57,654 nucleotides of DNA from assembly GCA_902777335.1 (NCBI GenBank), contig CACYTF010000032.1:1-57654 (forward strand), written 5' to 3'. Positions 50,231 through 57,654 of this stretch are shown here, in pieces (position 1 is the stretch's first letter; every line of letters begins with the position of its first letter). The stretch is from an uncultured Eubacteriales bacterium (GTDB lineage Bacteria > Bacillota > Clostridia > Christensenellales > Aristaeellaceae). A model generated the notes under the pieces. That model did not search any database, was not told where the DNA came from, and worked only from the letters and a program-made list of their open reading frames with translations. The position numbers and the translations under genes are program-made.

Positions 50231-51285
50231 GGCCGGTTCTCCCTTCCGGAGAATATGACGGCCACGAAGAACGGCGCCCCCAGCAGGGAGGTGATGGCGC
50301 CGACGGGCAGCGCCGAACCGTTGCCCAGGCTGCGGGAGAGATCGTCCGCCGCCAGGAGCAGCAGGCTGCCGCACAGCGCGGAAACGGGCAGCGCGACCCG
50401 GTGGTCCTGCCCCAACAGCCGCTTGGTGACGTGGGGGCAGATGATGCCGACAAATCCGATCACGCCCAGAAAGGAGACGCACACCGCCGTAATCATCGAG
50501 GCCAACAGCAGCGAGACAAAGCGCAGCAGCTCCACATTCACACCCATGGCCGCCGCGGCGGCCTCGCCGCTGAGCAGCGCGTTGTAGCGCCAGGCTAACA
50601 AAGAGAACACGGCGATGCCGAAGGTAACCACGGCCAGCATGATCCAGTCCGTTCGGTAGGTCGCGCGGCCGAGATCGCCGAAATTCCAGATCACCGCGGC
50701 GGATATTCCCACGTCGGTCGCGTAGAACTGCAGCAGCGTCGTGGCCGCCGTCCACACGGCCCCCACGGCGATACCGGCCAGCACCACCACGTTCGGCGAA
50801 AACGCGCGGACCCGGCACAGCCCCAGTATCAGCAGGATCGACAGCATCGAAAACGCGAACGCCATCACGCCGGTGGCGTATGGGTTGGCGCCCACCGCGT
50901 AGTTTTTCAGGTTGTTGCCGGTGGAGAGAAACCCGCCCGCGAACGCGATGATCGACACGTTCGCTCCAAACACCGCCGCGTTGGACACCCCCAGGGTCGA
51001 GGGCGAGGCCATGGCGTTGTTCATCACCGTTTGCATGATCAGGCCGGACACCGACAGCCCAGCCCCGGCGATCATCGCCGCCAGTATGCGCGGCACGCGG
51101 ATATTCCAGATGATGCGGTTGTTCGCGGCGGTGCTGCGCTTCAACAGCGCCGCCACGCCATCCGCCACCGACATGTGCGAAGAACCGATGAACAGGGAGG
51201 CGACGCAGAGCAGGGCCGTGAGCAGGCCCAGCGACAGCATCACCGCTCTTTTGCGGCGCAGGTTTTTCCTCGCGTATCCGTCCAT
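50224..51285 (-). CDS. FecCD-family permease
   Basis: A 353-residue inner-membrane permease with about ten hydrophobic segments. The FecCD signature is IIWNIRVPRILAAMIAGAGL, SVSGLIMQTVMNNAMASPST, LGVSNAAVFGA, followed later by LLASMITAVCVSFLGVIGFV and GIICPHVTKRLLGQDHRVAL. It acts as a dimer with the FecE-type ATPase. It is the first gene of the operon permease-ATPase-receptor-methyltransferase-(MBL remnant). An AT-rich stretch (51304-51342) upstream likely holds the promoter, but I could not place a convincing -35 or a Fur-type box. Confidence 0.92.
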   Translation of the reverse strand: MDGYARKNLRRKRAVMLSLGLLTALLCVASLFIGSSHMSVADGVAALLKRSTAANNRIIWNIRVPRILAAMIAGAGLSVSGLIMQTVMNNAMASPSTLGVSNAAVFGANVSIIAFAGGFLSTGNNLKNYAVGANPYATGVMAFAFSMLSILLILGLCRVRAFSPNVVVLAGIAVGAVWTAATTLLQFYATDVGISAAVIWNFGDLGRATYRTDWIMLAVVTFGIAVFSLLAWRYNALLSGEAAAAAMGVNVELLRFVSLLLASMITAVCVSFLGVIGFVGIICPHVTKRLLGQDHRVALPVSALCGSLLLLAADDLSRSLGNGSALPVGAITSLLGAPFFVAVIFSGRENRPC

Positions 51286-51378
51286 ACCGATCCTTCACAC
51301 AGCACAATAGTTTAGTAAAGTATAATACATTAAAGGGAAAGCGTAAGCCCCCCTGGGGGATAAAAATCGGCATCCCCT

Positions 51379-53325
51379 TCAGATTGTCGAACCGGGGTCG
51401 GGCCGCCCGTCGCTCTCCCAGGCCGCGAGCGGGCCGGGCAGGGTCAGGGCGCCGCGGGGCGCGCCCTGCATGTCCTCGGGGCTCTCGGGCAGGGCGGGCA
51501 CGGCGGCCACGTCCCCCGGCCTTCGGATCAGCGCCAGCCGCTTCAACTGGGCGGGCAGGCCGCGGGGCGCGTCGGCGCTCTCGCGGATGCGCACCTTCAG
51601 GTCCTCGTCCAGCTCGATGTCGAACCAGCCGTTCTGGCCGGTTTGGTCGAAGCCGCAGAATTCCTGCCAGGCGGGCAAGTTCAGGCAGACCTCCGGCTCC
51701 GGGTACATCACCCGCAGGTAGCCGCCCTTCATGCGCACGTACAGGTTGCCCTCGGCCCGGTTGTCCCGGGTGGGAAACACGATGGCCGCCTCGCCGCAGT
51801 CGTAGAAGATGTTGTTCTCGATTCTGGCCCGGCAGGAGGTGCCGCCCCGGTCGGAGCCGCCCATGCGGAAGGGCACCGGCTTGGCGTAGTAGCCGCTGTG
51901 GCGGCACTTGCCGATCAGGTTGTGGGCGATGAACAGCCGGTCGGTGCCCTCGGCGTAGATGCCGTAGCCGTTCACGGCCTCGCTCTCCCGCAGCTTGTAC
52001 CAGCCGGAGGAGCCGGGCTCCACGGGCACCTTCGCCGGGTCGAAGCGCCCCTCGACGTTCCAGATCACGTTGTTGTCGATCAGGTTCACGCCGTCCCGGG
52101 TGCACTCGATGAATATGGCCTCCCGCTGCTCGATGCCGTCCAGGAACAGATTGCCGGTGATGCGGTTGTTCTCGTTGCCGCAGTCCAGCCACAGGTGGTC
52201 GGCCCGCAGCGTTTCCCGGAACACATTGCGGCGGATCAGGCCGTTCACGCTATTGTGCAGCTTGATCGCGCCGGCCTCCCAGGACAGTTCCATCTTCTGC
52301 CAACCGGTGCCCCGGATCAGGTTGTCCTCGATCAGCATGCGCTCGGCGAACAGCCCGGCGATGCCGCAGACGCCCGCGTCGATGATCCGGCAGCGGCGCA
52401 CGACAGAGTACCCGATCTGCTGGCCCTCGATGAGCTCGTGGTGCCAGCACTCGTTGCCCACGTCGATGCCCACGGCGTTGGACCAGTTCACCGCGCAGTC
52501 CTCGATGATCCAGTGGTGGCCCCGATAGCAGGAGATCGCGCCCCGCTGGGGCACCGGCGCGCCGGTGGCCGCGTGCTCGCAGACCAGGCCGCTGACGCGG
52601 ATGTAGGATAAGAAAGGCGTATCCGGCGCGAAGCACTGCTCCCGCACCGTCAGCTCGATCAGGTGGTTTTTCGGATCGTCGTCCCCGGGCAGGCGGAAGT
52701 GCACCACCTGGCCGTTGTGCTCCACCCAGTAGGTCCCTTCCTCCGCGGCCAGCTGGTTGTACAGCGCCACCTGCTTTAGCGGCCTGCCGTCGCAGAACAC
52801 GCAGCCGCGGCGGTTCAGGTAGGGCGTCATGTCGGTCTTGTCGTACTCGATGAACAGCCGGTCGTGCAGTATGTTCACCGCGCAGAACGGGTTGTAGCCG
52901 CGGAACATGTCCGGGTCCAGGGCATGCCGCCAGACGCGCACGCCGGACAGGTCCCGGTCCACGTCCATGCGGGCCTGCATGCGCCAGCCGGTGCTGGGCG
53001 TGAAGTCATACACCGGCTCCGAGGCGCGGATGATCACCGGGCCGTCGCCGAAGGCCTCGTAGGCAATCATGCGCTCCGGCCCCTCGCCGCCCCGGGCGGG
53101 CCGCACGCACTCCCGGTACAGGCCGGCGCGGATACGCACCCGGGTGCCGGGCACAGCCAGCCGCGCGGCGGCACCAATGGTCTTCAGCGGATGGGCGGCG
53201 CTGCCGTCGTTGTCGTCACTGGCGTTTTCAGCCGCGCCGTCCACGATCAGCTCGCGGTCCCAGGCGCAGGGCCTCTCCCAGAAATCAAAGGAGCTGCCGT
53301 CCGGCAGTATCGCGGATCGATCCAT
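51379..53325 (-). CDS. Right-handed parallel beta-helix protein (polysaccharide-active candidate)
   Basis: A 648-residue protein. The N-terminal ELIVDGAAENASDDNDGSAA, HPLKTIGAAARLAVPGTRVR and IRAGLYRECVRPA is the standard entry into a pectate-lyase-like beta-helix. Repeated short strands with I-x-x-N and R-N-x-x (HHWIIEDCAVNWSNAVGIDV, GLIRRNVFRETLR, NRITGNLFLDGIEQ, INNNVIW-like LIDNNVIWNVEG, IENNIFYDCGEA) form the coils. No signal peptide, so intracellular or non-classically exported. Catalytic residues are not identified. It follows the LplBC-type importer receptor, so processing of an imported plant or host polysaccharide is the likely setting. GGAGGTGAG precedes ATG 53325. Confidence 0.85.
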   Translation of the reverse strand: MDRSAILPDGSSFDFWERPCAWDRELIVDGAAENASDDNDGSAAHPLKTIGAAARLAVPGTRVRIRAGLYRECVRPARGGEGPERMIAYEAFGDGPVIIRASEPVYDFTPSTGWRMQARMDVDRDLSGVRVWRHALDPDMFRGYNPFCAVNILHDRLFIEYDKTDMTPYLNRRGCVFCDGRPLKQVALYNQLAAEEGTYWVEHNGQVVHFRLPGDDDPKNHLIELTVREQCFAPDTPFLSYIRVSGLVCEHAATGAPVPQRGAISCYRGHHWIIEDCAVNWSNAVGIDVGNECWHHELIEGQQIGYSVVRRCRIIDAGVCGIAGLFAERMLIEDNLIRGTGWQKMELSWEAGAIKLHNSVNGLIRRNVFRETLRADHLWLDCGNENNRITGNLFLDGIEQREAIFIECTRDGVNLIDNNVIWNVEGRFDPAKVPVEPGSSGWYKLRESEAVNGYGIYAEGTDRLFIAHNLIGKCRHSGYYAKPVPFRMGGSDRGGTSCRARIENNIFYDCGEAAIVFPTRDNRAEGNLYVRMKGGYLRVMYPEPEVCLNLPAWQEFCGFDQTGQNGWFDIELDEDLKVRIRESADAPRGLPAQLKRLALIRRPGDVAAVPALPESPEDMQGAPRGALTLPGPLAAWESDGRPDPGSTI

Positions 53326-53350
53326 ATCGCTCACCTCCGTGGTTTGGTTC

Positions 53351-53378
53351 AAAAAGGGCGCCCCGCAAAGAGGCGCCC
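53351..53378 (-). terminator. Intrinsic terminator after the oligosaccharide receptor gene
   Basis: On the minus strand GGGCGCC (53378-53372) and GGCGCCC (53362-53356) form a 7-bp stem followed by TTTTT (53355-53351). It lies 26 bp after the receptor stop and 26 bp before the beta-helix start, so the latter should receive only read-through. Confidence 0.8.
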
Positions 53379-53403
53379 GGTTGTTCAGGTGCGTTCGGTC
53401 TTA

Positions 53404-55077
53404 TTACTTGGCAGCCGCGATCTTCGCGTCCACCTCGGGCTGATAGTTCGCGCAGTCGAAGGCGTACAGCTGCTCATAGCCGAAGCCGTTCAGCTGCTCG
53501 ATCATCTCGTCCCACATGGCCTCGAAGTCGTCGTCGTTCTCGCAGAAGATCAGGTTCCAGGTGTAGGAGCACAGCTGGGTGTTCACATCCACGCGGATGG
53601 GCGCGATGTCGTTGTCATCCGGGTTGGGCGTGAAGTCCACGCTGGGGCTGGCCAGCAGCTGGTTGTTCTTCTTCATGTAGTCCACGGAATCCTCGGCGCC
53701 GAAGGTCTCCTGCCATTCCTTCTTCATCTCGGTCATGGTCATGTCCTTATAGGACTGCCAGAACTTCTGAGCGAAGCGCTCGCCGGTGATCGGGTTGACG
53801 CAGATGGAGGAAACGATCCACTGGTTGATGGCGTTGTTGCCGTCGCTGTAGCCGCCCTCGCCGTACTCCTCAGGCACGGGCAGGTTGTCCATCAGGGCGT
53901 TGTCCTTGTAGGGCACGAACTTGCCGTCCTCGCCGACGGTGTAGTTCAGGCCCTCGATGCCGCAGTGCTGGAAGGTGGCGCCTTCGGGGCTGGCATACCA
54001 GTCGAGGAAGGCCATGATGCGGTCGTACTTCTCGCCCTCGACCTGAGCGCCGATGCCGAACATGCGGTCGGAGCCGTAGTAGCGGTCAGCGTCGGCGTAG
54101 TACAGCATGTCGCCCACGGGGATGAAGATGAAGCCGGTGCCGGCGTTCAGGCGATCCACGCTGTTCCAGAAGCCGACCTGCCAGCTGTACCACATCAGGT
54201 CAGCGCGGCCGGTGGACAGCTTGTTGGCCACGTCGTCCCAGGGCTGCTCGCCGGACTCGGGATCGACCAGGCCCATCTGATAGGCCTTGTTCAGGAACTT
54301 GGTGATCTTGTAGTAGGCGGCGTCGCGGTCATAGACCGTGGTGAAGGTGTTGTCGGGCTTCAGGATGGCGCTCTGCTTCAGCTTCTCACCGTACCAGGTG
54401 GTCAGCTGCACCACGTTGGCGATGCCGATCATGTTGTCGTTGCCGTCCCAGTCGCGCCACAGCGTGAACGGATAGGCGGGATCGCCGTCCTCGTTGGTGG
54501 GATGGATCTCATGGATCTTGGCCAGGCAGTCCAGCAGGTCGTCCAGGTTCTCCAGCTTCGGACGGCCGACCTCGGTGTACAGATCCCAGCGCATCATCGG
54601 GGAGGAGTAGATCACGTCGTCGGTCAGCGTCGTCGGGGAGGTGTCGGTCATCTCGGAGGGGATGCCGTAGTACACGCCGTCCTGACCGGTCAGGCCCTTG
54701 TTGTACACGTCGATCTGCTCCTTGAACTTCATGATGTTCTCGCACTCGGGCAGCTTGTCGCTGATGTCGCGAACCAGGCCGGCGTCCAGCAGGTCGGACA
54801 TGTCCTTCTTGTCGACGACCACGATGTCGCCCAGGTTGCCGGTCTGCGCGCGGGTGGCATAGACCTCGTTGCCCACCACCTGGGGCGCGATGATGTTCAG
54901 CTCCAGGTTGAAGCGGTCCTTGACGACCTTGGCGAACCAGCCGGACTGGATGCCGTTGTAGTTGGCGGCCGCGTCGTAGATGTCGATGGTCATCGGGGCT
55001 TCCTCAGCCACCGCGCTGATCATGCCCATGGACAGAACCATGGCAAGGGCCAGCAGAACAGACAGCAAACGTTTCAT
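53404..55077 (-). CDS. LplA-type extracellular oligosaccharide-binding protein
   Basis: A 557-residue secreted receptor with signal peptide (MKRLLSVLLALAMVLSMGMI, cut after AVA). At this length it belongs to the large SBP class linked to LplB/LplC permeases in Firmicutes. The N-terminal lobe has WFAKVVKDRFNLELNIIAPQ and GDIVVVDKKDMSDLLDAGLV. The middle has VYYGIPSEMTDTSP, TLWRDWDGNDNMIGIANVVQ and ADLMWYSWQVGFWN, rich in aromatics for sugar stacking. No lipobox Cys. It is third in the operon after both permeases. AGGAGGG lies just upstream of the start. Ligand unknown; a complex polysaccharide fragment is likely. Confidence 0.9.
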   Translation of the reverse strand: MKRLLSVLLALAMVLSMGMISAVAEEAPMTIDIYDAAANYNGIQSGWFAKVVKDRFNLELNIIAPQVVGNEVYATRAQTGNLGDIVVVDKKDMSDLLDAGLVRDISDKLPECENIMKFKEQIDVYNKGLTGQDGVYYGIPSEMTDTSPTTLTDDVIYSSPMMRWDLYTEVGRPKLENLDDLLDCLAKIHEIHPTNEDGDPAYPFTLWRDWDGNDNMIGIANVVQLTTWYGEKLKQSAILKPDNTFTTVYDRDAAYYKITKFLNKAYQMGLVDPESGEQPWDDVANKLSTGRADLMWYSWQVGFWNSVDRLNAGTGFIFIPVGDMLYYADADRYYGSDRMFGIGAQVEGEKYDRIMAFLDWYASPEGATFQHCGIEGLNYTVGEDGKFVPYKDNALMDNLPVPEEYGEGGYSDGNNAINQWIVSSICVNPITGERFAQKFWQSYKDMTMTEMKKEWQETFGAEDSVDYMKKNNQLLASPSVDFTPNPDDNDIAPIRVDVNTQLCSYTWNLIFCENDDDFEAMWDEMIEQLNGFGYEQLYAFDCANYQPEVDAKIAAAK

Positions 55078-55133
55078 AGTAACCCTCCTTTAATGTGTAT
55101 GATACAGGGCGTATGCCCAGATATCCAAATGGA

Positions 55134-56063
55134 TCATCCCTTGACGGCACCGATCATGATGCCCTTGGTGAAGAAGCGCTGGAAGAACGGATACACCATC
55201 ATCACCGGCAGCACCACCACCACGGTGACCGTCATGCGCACGGAGGTGGCAGTGGCGGCGCGGGCCAGGGTGGCGGCCAGGTTGCTGGAGGACGTGGTGC
55301 TGCTGATCAGGGCCTTCAAGCTGTTGGCCTGGTTGATGTACTGGAACAGCACGTACTGCAGCGTGTTGTACTTGTCGGTGCTGGTCATCAAGAGCAGCGT
55401 ATCCTGGAAGGAGTTCCACTGGGCCACCGCCGCGAATATGGCGATGGTGGCCAGTATTGGCTTGATGACCGGCAGCATGATGCTGAAGAAGATGCGCAGC
55501 GTGCCCGCGCCGTCGATCTCGCCGGCGTCCTGCAGCTCCTGGGGCACCGATTCGCAGAAGGTCTTGCACAGTATGATGTAGAAGGGCTGTATGATCGTGG
55601 GGAAGATGTAGCCCCAGAAGTTGTTGGTCAGCCCCAGCTTGTCCATCGTCAGATACCAGGGAATGATGCCGGCGTTGAAGTACATCGTCACCACCACGAA
55701 GCGGTACCAGAACTTGCGCTTCCACAGCGTCTGGCGGGTGAACATGTAGCCCAGGAAGCCCGCCACGATCACCGTCAGCGCCGTGCCCACCACCGTTCTG
55801 AGCACGGAGATCTTCGCCGCGTTCAGAAGGCCCGGGATCTTGGTGACGTTGATGTAGTTCTGAAAGTGTATCCCGATGGGGTACAGTATGACCTTGCCGC
55901 GCTCGGACAGGTTGTTGGCGCTGATGGAGTTGATGAAGATGTAGTAGAACGGAAACACGCACACGAAGGCGAAGATCGCGTAGACCACATAGGTGATCAC
56001 GCTGATCACGCGATCGGTAAAGCTCTTGTCCAGCTGCACGCCGCCCGGATTGTGCTTGCTCAT
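55134..56063 (-). CDS. LplC/YtcP-type sugar ABC permease
   Basis: A 309-residue permease with six hydrophobic segments, starting near VISVITYVVYAIFAFVCVFP and FYYIFINSISANNLSERGKV. The EAA loop is VPQELQDAGEIDGAGTLRIF and the end FTKGIMIGAVKG, as in the CUT1-related LplC group. It pairs with the LplB-type permease 35 bp upstream. No ATPase gene adjoins. AGGGAGTATCC precedes ATG 56063. Confidence 0.92.
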   Translation of the reverse strand: MSKHNPGGVQLDKSFTDRVISVITYVVYAIFAFVCVFPFYYIFINSISANNLSERGKVILYPIGIHFQNYINVTKIPGLLNAAKISVLRTVVGTALTVIVAGFLGYMFTRQTLWKRKFWYRFVVVTMYFNAGIIPWYLTMDKLGLTNNFWGYIFPTIIQPFYIILCKTFCESVPQELQDAGEIDGAGTLRIFFSIMLPVIKPILATIAIFAAVAQWNSFQDTLLLMTSTDKYNTLQYVLFQYINQANSLKALISSTTSSSNLAATLARAATATSVRMTVTVVVVLPVMMVYPFFQRFFTKGIMIGAVKG

Positions 56064-56098
56064 GGATACTCCCTCCCGTCTGTCATGACGTGTGCCCG

Positions 56099-57016
56099 TC
56101 AGATGAAGCTCTCGCCGCGAATCAGCTTGGAAACCGCGTTGGTACCGGCGAGCAGGGCCACGCTGACGATGCTCTTGAGCATGCTGATGGCCGTGGACAG
56201 CGGGTAATTCTTGATGCTGCTGCGGGCATAGTTATAGACGTAGAGGTCCAGCACCTCTATGTATTTTCGGTTGAAGTCATTCTGGAACACGTAGTACTGC
56301 TCCATGCCGTTGTTCAGGAAGCTGGCGATGTTCAGCATCACGATGACAAAGTAGGTGGGCAGTATGCTGGGAATGATGATGTGGCGGATGATCTGCATGC
56401 GCGTCGCGCCGTCCACGCGGGCGGCCTCGATCATCTGCTCGTCGATGCCGGTGATGGCGGCCAGATACATGATCGCCGCCCAGCCGGCGTTTTTCCACGT
56501 TAGCCACAGCCACATCTTGAACCACAGGTGGTCCTTCGATTTCAGGAACGATATGGGCTTTGAGATGACGCCCATGTCCGTCAGCACCGAGTTCACCGCG
56601 CCGTTGGAGCCGAACACGTTGAACGCGATGGAGAACACCAGCACCCAGCTGATGAAGTTGGGCAGCGTGGTGACCGTCTGCACGAACTTCTGATAGGGCT
56701 TGCACTTGATCTCGTTGAGGAACACCGCGAAGATCATCGGGAACCACGAGAAGAACAGCGATATGCCGCTGATCGCGAAGGTGTTGCGCAGCACGCGCAG
56801 CACGTCCGCCGTGCGCACCGGATTGGATACGATGTAGGTGAACCACTTCAGCCCCACGAAGGTCTCCGCGGTGATCGGCTTCGGCGGCTGATAGTCGTGG
56901 AAGGCGTAGATCCAGCCGTACAGCGGGAAGTAGGAAAACACCGCAACCAGCAGGATAAAGGGCAGTATGTACAGGAACTCCCTGTACGAACGCGCCTTCT
57001 TGGGATCGATCTGCAT
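56099..57016 (-). CDS. LplB/YteP-type sugar ABC permease
   Basis: A 305-residue permease starting MQIDPKKARSYREFLYILPF, with LLVAVFSYFPLYGWIYAFHD next, the typical LplB opening. The EAA loop is DEQMIEAARVDGATRMQIIR followed by HIIIPSILPTYFVIVMLNIA. It forms the membrane channel with the LplC-type permease. Start ATG 57016 has AGGAGGTGGG upstream; the longer frame to 57079 has no ribosome site. It is first in the operon permease-permease-receptor-(terminator)-beta-helix. Confidence 0.92.
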   Translation of the reverse strand: MQIDPKKARSYREFLYILPFILLVAVFSYFPLYGWIYAFHDYQPPKPITAETFVGLKWFTYIVSNPVRTADVLRVLRNTFAISGISLFFSWFPMIFAVFLNEIKCKPYQKFVQTVTTLPNFISWVLVFSIAFNVFGSNGAVNSVLTDMGVISKPISFLKSKDHLWFKMWLWLTWKNAGWAAIMYLAAITGIDEQMIEAARVDGATRMQIIRHIIIPSILPTYFVIVMLNIASFLNNGMEQYYVFQNDFNRKYIEVLDLYVYNYARSSIKNYPLSTAISMLKSIVSVALLAGTNAVSKLIRGESFI

Positions 57017-57266
57017 GGACCCACCTCCTGTAGCAGTGCAAAATAACCTCTCTATAATATGATAATCCCATTGCCTCAACAGGCAACGTCAATACTTGTA
57101 AAGATAGGGACATTATTATCTGTTTGTTAATTTGATGCATCCAAACGCAAGATATGAGGAATAATCTCACGTATAACGCAAGGAATGAGTATCCATTTCG
57201 TACTTGCGCAAGCGCCCAGCGCATGGTAGAATAGCAATGGAGAGAAACTCAGGAGGACTGTTTCGG
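57017..57266. other. Divergent intergenic region
   Basis: A 250-bp AT-rich gap between the divergent sugar importer and Rpn-type gene. It contains an inverted repeat TTGCCT/AGGCAA (57071-57086) with a 4-base loop, possibly an operator, and TTGACG on the minus strand (57092-57087). I could not pair the latter with a well-spaced -10. Confidence 0.5.
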
Positions 57267-57654
57267 ATGGAAAGCGCCAGTGATGCATTATTGCAGGAGA
57301 AGTACCACCAGGAAGACCTGCAAAGGCTGCGTGGATTTCGCCCGATCGACGACACGTTCATGCGCTGCCTCTTCCGCGACGGGAGGAGACGCAGAAAGAC
57401 CTGAAGCGCCTGCTGGGCGCGCGCTCGCTGTGCCTCGACGTCCATGGCGTCGACAGCGAAGACCGGGAATACGATATAGAGGTCCAGCGCGCGGACAGGG
57501 GCGCAAGGCCGGAGCGGGCCCGGTATCATTCCGCGGCCATGGATATTGAAGCGCTGGATGCCGGTCAGGAATTTGAAGCGCTTCCTGAGACCTATACCAT
57601 TTTTGTCACGGAGAATGATTTCTTTGGCAGGGGCGCGGGGCTCTATCCCATCGA
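57267..57654 (+). pseudogene. Rpn/PD-(D/E)XK nuclease-transposase gene with internal deletion (runs off the window)
   Basis: From ATG 57267 (AGGAGG upstream) the frame reads YHQEDLQRLRGFRPIDDTFM, RCLFRDG and then RRRRKT and stop at 57404. From about 57386 another frame continues ETQKDLKRLLGARSLCLDVH, GVDSEDREYDIEVQRADRGA, RPERARYHSAAMD and EALPETYTIFVTENDFFGRG. Together these match the Rpn/PDDEXK family transposase start, with some 20 residues missing at the junction and a frameshift. The catalytic L-D-V...Y-D-I-E-V-Q survives in the second frame. The 3' end lies outside. Likely inactive. Confidence 0.82.

Noticed and set aside
51300..51345. Fur box or cobalamin riboswitch upstream of the FecCD operon.
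   Set aside because: The AT-rich stretch does not fit a Fur inverted repeat, and the gap is too short and lacks a B12-box.

Overview
The window looks like a chromosome segment of a GC-rich, low-peptidoglycan-complexity Gram-positive bacterium, most likely a gut-type member of the Clostridia. This is inferred from AGGAGG ribosome sites, LplB/LplC-type and GlnPQ-like ABC importers, a LytS-type kinase, an EutT-like enzyme, IS66 and Rpn-nuclease remnants, and simple hydrophobic signal peptides. I saw no rRNA, tRNA, CRISPR array or complete mobile element. Islands of lower GC (about 0.5-1.5 kb and 35.1-36.2 kb) look acquired.

Layout. 0.1-4.8 kb: small accessory enzymes (P-loop kinase, GNAT, flavin split-barrel), an autoregulated MerR/GyrI-type regulator, and a two-component pair made of an XRE-HTH/receiver fusion and a seven-helix LytS-like kinase. 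A decayed PAS-type gene follows. 5.6-15.5 kb: a GH3 glycosidase, DUF3592, a short Hsp70, an Smr protein, a 5'-truncated Mg2+ P-type ATPase, a thioredoxin-reductase-like flavoprotein without a recognisable NADPH site, and a GH95-like fucosidase. 15.7-22.8 kb: a secreted alpha/beta hydrolase, an IS66 remnant, a phosphodiesterase, a LacI regulator, a second hydrolase, a nucleoside phosphorylase and two envelope proteins. 22.8-23.4 kb is a gene-free patchwork of palindromic and tandem repeats.

23.4-31 kb (minus strand): a sugar-type ABC importer, a DUF4177 protein and a 1328-residue sensor with PAS-like, GGDEF, degenerate GGDEF and EAL domains. 31-36.5 kb: an LPG-flippase-like membrane protein, then accessory genes (two GNATs, an HExxH protein, a broken diguanylate cyclase) punctuated by copies of a REPIN-like palindrome. 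36.5-40.5 kb: an orphan EutT-like adenosyltransferase and an amino-acid importer in which receptor lobes and permease are fused in an interleaved order, with an ATPase carrying an extra C-terminal domain. 40.6-44.4 kb: sbcD-sbcC. 44.4-47.5 kb: a three-gene ABC importer behind a strong promoter and a structured leader with competing hairpins. 47.5-51.3 kb: a FecBCD-type importer with a methyltransferase and a deleted MBL-fold gene. 51.4-57 kb: an LplBC-type oligosaccharide importer with a beta-helix protein. The right edge holds a broken Rpn-family nuclease.

Taken together this is a carbohydrate-scavenging lifestyle (GH3, GH95, beta-helix protein, two sugar importers, LacI) with c-di-GMP signalling. 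In three separate importers a hairpin follows the receptor gene directly. The two most unusual items are the riboswitch- or attenuator-like leader at 44.5-44.8 kb and the lobe-interleaved receptor/permease fusion at 38.2-40.5 kb. Many loci are recent wrecks (truncations, internal deletions, stops), so the region has been eroding and rearranging.
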